From Puniceicoccales bacterium (GTDB lineage Bacteria > Verrucomicrobiota > Verrucomicrobiia > Opitutales > JAIRLG01): a stretch of 6,050 bases of DNA. This document shows, one piece after another, positions 1 through 4,675 of the stretch. Location: assembly GCA_031255915.1 (NCBI GenBank), contig JAIRRP010000025.1, positions 1 to 6,050 of the forward strand. The letters run 5' to 3'. Under the pieces are notes generated by a model, which ran no database searches, was not told where the DNA came from, and worked only from the letters and a program-made list of their open reading frames with translations. Position 1 is the stretch's first letter. Every line of letters starts with the position of its first letter. A program made the position numbers and the translations under genes.

Positions 1-109
1 AAATGCAAAGCGGGAGCTTTCATTTTTCCTTACCGCGGCCCGCATAGCGGGCCAGAGCCCAAAGGGCTCAAAGGCGGCGAACCCGCCAGTCAAAATGAGA
101 CGGTGCTCG
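1..109. repeat. Structured dispersed repeat, copy A (left part outside window)
   Basis: This is a second copy of the cloverleaf repeat at 4241-4376, in the same orientation. Bases 1-87 align without gaps to 4267-4353 with seven differences (positions 37, 44, 45, 61, 79, 80, 81). The visible part contains most of hairpin 1 (AAATG-c-AAAGC, loop GGGA, GCTTT-CATTT, 1-25), hairpin 2 (GGCCCGC 37-43, loop ATA, GCGGGCC 47-53), hairpin 3 (GAGCCC 55-60, loop AAA, GGGCTC 64-69) and the right outer arm (from 69 to about 83). Three differences lie in loops, three in the outer arm, and one adds a base pair at the foot of hairpin 2. A short tail, AGACGGTGCTCG (98-109), is also shared with the other copy. 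The left outer arm lies upstream of the window. No reading frame in it looks like a gene. Confidence 0.85.
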
Positions 110-140
110 GAGGCAATGCTACCCCTTTTATTCGCCGTTG

Positions 141-168
141 AATACTTCCACATTTGGGAGTATTTTCA
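141..168 (+). terminator. Possible intrinsic terminator upstream of dnaB
   Basis: AATACTTCC (141-149) pairs with GGGAGTATT (156-164) across a six-base loop, giving nine pairs with one G-T wobble, and runs into TTTT (163-166). The stem is A/T-rich and the T tract short, so it would be a modest terminator for whatever gene lies to the left of the window. It separates the repeat at 1-109 from the dnaB leader. Confidence 0.4.
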
Positions 169-266
169 TTAGCATATCAGTGCACATTTTATGAAAAACC
201 TGCATAACGGAATATTGACGAGAGACTTCGTTTAAAACATCCTGAAGGACAATCATCTCTAAGACT

Positions 267-1664
267 ATGGTACATTCGAAAAAATCATCGACCTCATCAC
301 AGTCACATCGCGTACCACCCTACAGCATAGATTTCGAACAGGCATTGCTGGCCAGCTGCATTTTAGAAGGCGGACAGGAAAGCATTCTGCTCTGTCTACA
401 AGCCAATATTCAAACCGACTCCTTCTATCTGCCGGCACACCAAACCATTTTTAAAGCCATCAGCGAACTCTTCGATGAAGGGAAACCTATCTCTGAACTC
501 ATTCTATCGGAAAAGCTCTCCGGTCAAGGAGAACTTGAGAACATTGGTGGTCGCGATTACATCGACCAAATCGCCAGCCGCATCGATACCCCAGCCCATG
601 TTCATCACTACGTCCAAAGGGTACGCGATCTTAAATTAGTCCGTCAAGTCATCCATATTTCCACCCAAAACATAGAAAATGCCTATGCTGGGGTAGATGA
701 CATCGACCAATTCATAGAACAAATCGAACAATCTGTTTTTGCCATCAGCCAGAACAGACTTTCCGACACGACGGCCCATATCCAAAAGTCCCTCGACAGC
801 GCCGCCCAGCTGATCAGCAAAATGCTCGATCACAAGGGCAGCGTTACAGGCATACCTTCTGGGTTTATCGATCTCGATAAAATGACCTTCGGCTTTCACC
901 CGTCCGAAATGATCGTCGTAGCTGCGCGACCTTCCATCGGAAAAACAAGCTTAGCATTGAGTTTTGCCAAAACTGCTGTTGCCCCCGAAAAGGAAGGACA
1001 AAATATTTTTCCGACGCTTTTCTTTAGTCTTGAAATGAGTGCCAACCAATTGGCAATGCGCCTACTCTGCAGCCTCTCCGGAGTGAATATGACAAAACTC
1101 AAGGACGGTCACATCTCTCGAGAAAGTCAATTGGAGCTCAATCAAATCAGCACTCGCTTCCGCAGCGCTCCGCTGTGGATCGATGAATCTGCCAACATGA
1201 CCATTTTGGAAATGCGAGCCAAAGCGAGACGGCTTCACAATAAACACCCACTAGGTCTCATCATCATCGATTACCTGCAGCTCATTTCTGGCAGCGATGC
1301 CCGCGCTCCGCGCGAACAGCAAATTGCAGAAATCTCACGCGGAATCAAGGCCATGGCCAAAGAACTTTCCATCCCAGTCGTCGTGCTAAGCCAATTGAAC
1401 CGAGATTCCGAAAAGGAACGACGCCAGCCTCGACTTTCCGATCTGCGCGAATCGGGATCCATTGAACAGGATGCCGACGTGGTGCTGTTATTGGCAAGGC
1501 GACGTGATGCGGACGAACTAGAGGAATTATCCAATGACACCGTCATCCGAGAGCTCATCATCGCGAAGCAGCGCAATGGCCCTGTGGGGATCATCCGCCT
1601 TGCCTTTAGAAAAAACTTAACCAAATTCGACAATTATACCGAGACACAATCTTCGTCTCTTTAG
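267..1664 (+). CDS. dnaB: Replicative DNA helicase DnaB
   Basis: This is the hexameric 5'-3' helicase that unwinds DNA at the replication fork and binds primase through its N-terminal domain. The 465-residue length is normal and there is no intein. The N-terminal DnaB domain starts near residue 18 (PYSIDFEQALLASCIL) and runs to about 120, followed by a helical linker (about 145-190) and the RecA-like ATPase domain (about 193-455). That domain shows Walker A ARPSIGKTS (220-228, Lys226 and Thr227), the catalytic-Glu segment FFSLEMS (252-258, Glu256), Walker B LIIIDYLQL (331-339, Asp335), the LSQLNRD segment (374-380), SDLRESGSIEQDADVV (391-406) and the AKQRNG finger region (433-438). ATG 267 is the only usable start: an in-frame TGA lies at 243-245 and no other start codon falls between. 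The nearest purine-rich stretch, AAGGA at 245-249, is about 17 bases upstream, too far for a normal ribosome binding site. bamA begins 7 bases after the stop. The identification is secure. Confidence 0.97.
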   Translation: MVHSKKSSTSSQSHRVPPYSIDFEQALLASCILEGGQESILLCLQANIQTDSFYLPAHQTIFKAISELFDEGKPISELILSEKLSGQGELENIGGRDYIDQIASRIDTPAHVHHYVQRVRDLKLVRQVIHISTQNIENAYAGVDDIDQFIEQIEQSVFAISQNRLSDTTAHIQKSLDSAAQLISKMLDHKGSVTGIPSGFIDLDKMTFGFHPSEMIVVAARPSIGKTSLALSFAKTAVAPEKEGQNIFPTLFFSLEMSANQLAMRLLCSLSGVNMTKLKDGHISRESQLELNQISTRFRSAPLWIDESANMTILEMRAKARRLHNKHPLGLIIIDYLQLISGSDARAPREQQIAEISRGIKAMAKELSIPVVVLSQLNRDSEKERRQPRLSDLRESGSIEQDADVVLLLARRRDADELEELSNDTVIRELIIAKQRNGPVGIIRLAFRKNLTKFDNYTETQSSSL

Positions 1665-1671
1665 TCTTTTT

Positions 1672-4017
1672 ATGAAATTTCGTCACCATTTTTCCTTTTT
1701 CCTAGGTCTCTTTTTCCTATTCGGTCACCTACTACAAGCTAATCCAGAAGGGAAACGCATTCAGAGTGTTGCGTTTACCTTCAAGGAAAATACGCCCACA
1801 ATTCCTGAAGATTTCCTCATAGCTCACATCCTACTGAAAAAAGATGAACCCTTTAAGTCCTACCTCGCCGATCGCTCCATTCAGTCCCTTCATGCGACAA
1901 ACCTCTTTTCAGGCATCGCCATCAACACCGACGAGAAAGACGACGGCATCACCGTCACATTTCAGCTCGAAACTCTGCCCAAGATTCATGCTCTCTACTT
2001 CAAGGGGAACAAAAAGATAAGTACCTCGACGCTTCTCAAAAAGATCCAGAGCCATACGGGTCAAAGCGTCCAGGAATCACGGCTTCATGAAGATGCACAA
2101 CGGCTGCAAAAATTCTACCGCGAAAAGGGATTCCCCTTTATCCAGGCTGGGTACCGCATAGATACACCGGCTGTTAATGCAAATCATGAGCGCGATGTCT
2201 TTTTTCTCATCGACGAGGGATCGAAGTACCGCATACAAAAAATCGACTTCATCGGGAATGCTCCCCTTAAGCCCTCCAAACTTCATAAAGCCATGATGAC
2301 AAAGACGTGGAATATCTTTTCATGGCTCACAAAACGCGGTTTTTTCCTCGACGAAATCTTTCAGCATGACCTTGAAATTTTGCAAAATATCTTCCGGGAC
2401 TCCGGCTATCTCGATGTCCATATTGCCCCAGAAGAAGTCATATTCCAATATCTCCCCAAAGGGAGCCTTCGCATTCTGATCGTCATTCAGAAAGGAGAAC
2501 CTTATTGCATCGGAAATATTTCTTTTCCTCAAACAGAAATTTTCAATCTCGAAGAACTTCAAAAAACCCTCGATCTAGTTCCAGGACAAATCTACTCGCC
2601 ATCAGGTATTGCCGAAGCTCGTGAACGCATCCAAGATATCTATGGCTCCAAGGGCTATCTCCAGACGGAGGTCTCCCTCATCTCAACACTTTCCAATGAC
2701 GAAGAACACACCATGGACCTTCAACTGGAAATTGAAGAAGGATCTCTCACATCTCTTGAAGATATCCACATCAGGGGTAACACGAAGACGAAAAACAAAG
2801 TCATTTTACGTGAACTCTCATTAGCTCCGGGAGATTCTTTGGATACCATACAAATGAGAACCAGCCAACAACGGCTGCACAATACTCATTTTTTCGAAGA
2901 AGTCATCATTCAGCCCGAAGATTGCCATTCTCTTGCCAAGAAAGATCTCTCGATTCAGGTAAAAGAGAAAAATACCGGAAAGGTATCACTGGGAGGCGCC
3001 ATAAGCGCCGCTAATAATGCCATCTTATTTCTCAAAATTTCCCAACCCAATTTCGATCTTTTTGGCTCTAGGACACATTTTCAAGGCGCAGGACAAAAGT
3101 TTAATGCACAATTACAGTTGGGAACACGCAATAATTCGATATCGATGTCATTTGAAGAGCCTTGGCTCTTCGATCGCGAACTCACGTTCGGATGTGAGCT
3201 CTTCGCCACCTACGATCGATTCAAAAGTTCCGACTTCAATTATAATGGCCCATCCTACCACGAGAGGCACGTCGGGACTGAAATTTATTTCCGCAAAGCA
3301 CTTTGGGAATATTGGGTCGGAAAATTCAGCTATCGCATCGAACAGCAGAGGATCGGCGATGTGGGGGACAAGGCACCATTCGAGTTAAAGCAAGATGTCG
3401 GACGCAGATCCATTTCACGGGTCGGCTTCTCCATGGAGCGCGACACCCGCGACGATCTCCTGATCCCTACACATGGTTCCTATATCCATATCAATAACGA
3501 GATTTTCGGTGGCATTTTTGGCGGTAGTACACATTTCCATCGCCTAGAAACTTTCGCCGCACGGTGGTTTTCCATCCATCCTAAAAACGAACAAATTCTT
3601 ACACTTTCTGGACATTTTGGCAGCTTGAGCGCCTTCCGACATCGGAGAATCCCCTACACCGAGAGATTTTTCCTCGGCGGCAGTGATGAGATGAAGGGGT
3701 TCGGCTCGCGAGATATCGGGCCCCATGATGCAGAAGGATACGTCATCGGCGGCAATACCCTATTTCATACGTGCGCCGAATACTCCTTTGAGCTCCTTGA
3801 GCCCATACGCTTTGCTGTCTTTGGAGAGCTGGGTTACGTCAATGCCAGGAAATTTGATCTTAGTTCCAAGAACTATCACTCCGATTATGGTTTTGGCCTA
3901 CGGATCCTCGTCATGGGTGCCCCTTTGAGGCTCGATTTCGGATTCCCGGCCCATAAAGCCAAAGAGACCCAAAAGCATAAAGTGCAGTTTAACTTCTCCT
4001 TCAGCACCCCTTTCTAA
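1672..4017 (+). CDS. bamA: Outer membrane protein assembly factor BamA (Omp85 family)
   Basis: This is the central outer-membrane subunit that folds and inserts beta-barrel proteins. The 781-residue length is typical. An N-terminal signal peptide (basic MKFRHH, hydrophobic core 7-21) probably ends after LLQA at residue 23. Five POTRA-like repeats follow, roughly 29-103, 104-185, 186-278, 279-359 and 362-434, with the familiar FKGN, FIGN and IRGN strand-loop segments (110-113, 193-196, 367-370). The barrel covers about 435-781 and ends in Phe after alternating hydrophobic residues (VQFNFSFSTPF), the usual C-terminal barrel signal. The SMERDTRDD segment (587-595) and FFLGGSDEMKGF (666-677), which matches the loop-6 region, fix the family. 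The usual VRGF motif there reads MKGF, with Lys675 in place of Arg. TamA is a relative but normally has three POTRA domains, so BamA fits better. The start lies 7 bases after the dnaB stop with no Shine-Dalgarno sequence, which suggests cotranscription and perhaps translational coupling. Confidence 0.95.
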   Translation: MKFRHHFSFFLGLFFLFGHLLQANPEGKRIQSVAFTFKENTPTIPEDFLIAHILLKKDEPFKSYLADRSIQSLHATNLFSGIAINTDEKDDGITVTFQLETLPKIHALYFKGNKKISTSTLLKKIQSHTGQSVQESRLHEDAQRLQKFYREKGFPFIQAGYRIDTPAVNANHERDVFFLIDEGSKYRIQKIDFIGNAPLKPSKLHKAMMTKTWNIFSWLTKRGFFLDEIFQHDLEILQNIFRDSGYLDVHIAPEEVIFQYLPKGSLRILIVIQKGEPYCIGNISFPQTEIFNLEELQKTLDLVPGQIYSPSGIAEARERIQDIYGSKGYLQTEVSLISTLSNDEEHTMDLQLEIEEGSLTSLEDIHIRGNTKTKNKVILRELSLAPGDSLDTIQMRTSQQRLHNTHFFEEVIIQPEDCHSLAKKDLSIQVKEKNTGKVSLGGAISAANNAILFLKISQPNFDLFGSRTHFQGAGQKFNAQLQLGTRNNSISMSFEEPWLFDRELTFGCELFATYDRFKSSDFNYNGPSYHERHVGTEIYFRKALWEYWVGKFSYRIEQQRIGDVGDKAPFELKQDVGRRSISRVGFSMERDTRDDLLIPTHGSYIHINNEIFGGIFGGSTHFHRLETFAARWFSIHPKNEQILTLSGHFGSLSAFRHRRIPYTERFFLGGSDEMKGFGSRDIGPHDAEGYVIGGNTLFHTCAEYSFELLEPIRFAVFGELGYVNARKFDLSSKNYHSDYGFGLRILVMGAPLRLDFGFPAHKAKETQKHKVQFNFSFSTPF

Positions 4018-4042
4018 ATACGCAGATTTTGCAGTGTCCTCT

Positions 4043-4075
4043 TTGCCAATCGGCGAGATCGCCTTGGCAATTTTC
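4043..4075 (+). terminator. Intrinsic terminator of the dnaB-bamA unit
   Basis: TTGCCAA (4043-4049) pairs with TTGGCAA (4064-4070). Inside, GGCG (4052-4055) pairs with CGCC (4060-4063) around the loop AGAT, with T4050 and C4051 bulged. TTTTCTTCT follows directly (4071-4079). It starts 25 bases after the bamA stop and points the right way, so it is the likely end of the dnaB-bamA transcript. Confidence 0.75.
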
Positions 4076-4240
4076 TTCTATCTTGTCCGTAAAGGCGATA
4101 AATGAGAACAAATTAGCCAATCCAGGCTGTCTCTTTTCATTTTCTTGCCGTTGCGGACTGTTTTTCGTCTCCGCGATCCCATCGAAGGGCACCGAAATCG
4201 CAGGTACTTGAAATCAGAGTCCAGAAGGAGATGCGAGATC

Positions 4241-4376
4241 GGCCTGCCGCCTTTGCGGTAAGAAAAAAATGCAAAGCGGGAGCTTTCATTTTTCCTTACC
4301 GCAGCCCGCGCAGCGGGCCAGAGCCCGAAGGGCTCAAAGGCGGCAGGCCCGCCGGGAAGACGAAAGACGGTGCTCG
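4241..4376. repeat. Cloverleaf-forming dispersed repeat, copy B (complete)
   Basis: A perfect 15-base inverted repeat forms the outer stem (GGCCTGCCGCCTTTG 4241-4255 with CAAAGGCGGCAGGCC 4335-4349; the innermost pair competes with the neighbouring hairpins). It encloses three hairpins. Hairpin 1 is long: GCGGTAAG 4255-4262 with CTTACCGC 4295-4302, then AAAAATG 4265-4271 with CATTTTT 4287-4293, then AAAGC 4273-4277 with GCTTT 4282-4286 around the loop GGGA, about 20 pairs with one bulged C and a small internal loop. Hairpin 2 is GCCCGC 4304-4309 with GCGGGC 4313-4318, loop GCA. Hairpin 3 is GAGCCC 4321-4326 with GGGCTC 4330-4335, loop GAA. The tail AGACGGTGCTCG (4365-4376) lies outside the stem but is shared with the copy at 1-109. 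Short frames cross the element on both strands but show no family resemblance. It could act as DNA (cruciform, recombinase or transposase substrate) or as RNA. No flanking target duplication is evident. Confidence 0.85.
4263..4293 (-). terminator. Possible terminator for mnmG inside the repeat
   Basis: Read on the minus strand, hairpin 1 of the repeat has AAAGC paired with GCTTT around TCCC, extended by AATG/CATT across a bulge, and then runs into seven T (4269-4263). On the plus strand the same stem is followed by five T (4289-4293), so it has the shape of a bidirectional terminator. I see no better terminator directly after the mnmG stop at 4676. The roughly 380-base distance from mnmG, and the chance that the stem exists for another reason, keep this tentative. 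Confidence 0.3.
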
Positions 4377-4417
4377 AAAATGGAAAATTCTCAGCTTTCA
4401 CCAGGAGCACGGCACAC

Positions 4418-4498
4418 TTTGCCGCTGCAGCCTTTTTAAATAAAAAGGCTACGTCGTTGAGAAATAACGACGGCTCCTTTCAGGAGCGCAGCGGCAAA
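4418..4498. repeat. Second cloverleaf-forming element, different sequence
   Basis: A perfect 11-base inverted repeat (TTTGCCGCTGC 4418-4428 with GCAGCGGCAAA 4488-4498) encloses three hairpins packed end to end. They are AGCCTTTTT 4429-4437 with AAAAAGGCT 4442-4450 (loop AAAT), CGTCGTT 4452-4458 with AACGACG 4466-4472 (loop GAGAAAT), and GCTCCT 4473-4478 with AGGAGC 4482-4487 (loop TTC). Only A4451 is unpaired at the junction. The plan is the same as that of the repeat at 4241-4349: an outer stem, a long A/T-containing first hairpin, and a last hairpin with a three-base loop. The sequences are unrelated. Only one copy is visible here, so calling it a repeat family member is inference from the architecture; a structured RNA is the alternative. 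It is not a tRNA: the arms and loops do not fit and there is no acceptor end. Confidence 0.7.
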
Positions 4499-4675
4499 AA
4501 ACGCAACATCTGGAATCACCCTTTCGAAAATAGGAATATTACGGCTGATCCGGCTGTCCCCCTCCGGGAGCGCTCATTCTCGCACCACAATGGAGAAAAA
4601 CGAAGAACCCTATCCCCACCCCAACTGGAAATATACCGCACCCTCCTGGACATCACCGGTCTTAGGCATGAATTT

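Noticed and set aside
1..109. CRISPR array or integron attC site.
   Set aside because: There are only two copies 4.27 kb apart with genes between them, and no short regular spacers. attC sites fold as one imperfect hairpin with R and L boxes, not as three hairpins on a perfect stem.
191..235. A 14-residue frame (MKNLHNGILTRDFV) before dnaB, as a possible leader peptide.
   Set aside because: It has no ribosome binding site, no attenuator pair after it, and is out of frame with dnaB. It is expected by chance.
138..243. Promoter-like pairs: TTGAAT 138-143 with TATTTT 161-166, TGCACA 181-186 with CATAAC 203-208, and TTGACG 215-220 with CATCCT 238-243.
   Set aside because: Each pair has at least one poor hexamer, and one overlaps the terminator hairpin. 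The dnaB promoter is probably in this leader, but I cannot choose among them.
4231..4443. Plus-strand frame of 70 codons across the repeat, and a minus-strand frame at 4078-4410.
   Set aside because: They are products of the inverted-repeat sequence, with Arg/Gly/Pro-rich translations and no family resemblance. Annotation programs could miscall such frames at every repeat copy.
4418..4498. A tRNA gene, given the 81-base cloverleaf.
   Set aside because: The hairpins have 9, 7 and 6 pairs with loops of 4, 7 and 3 bases. There is no TTC-type T loop, no usable anticodon arm, and the outer stem is 11 pairs.
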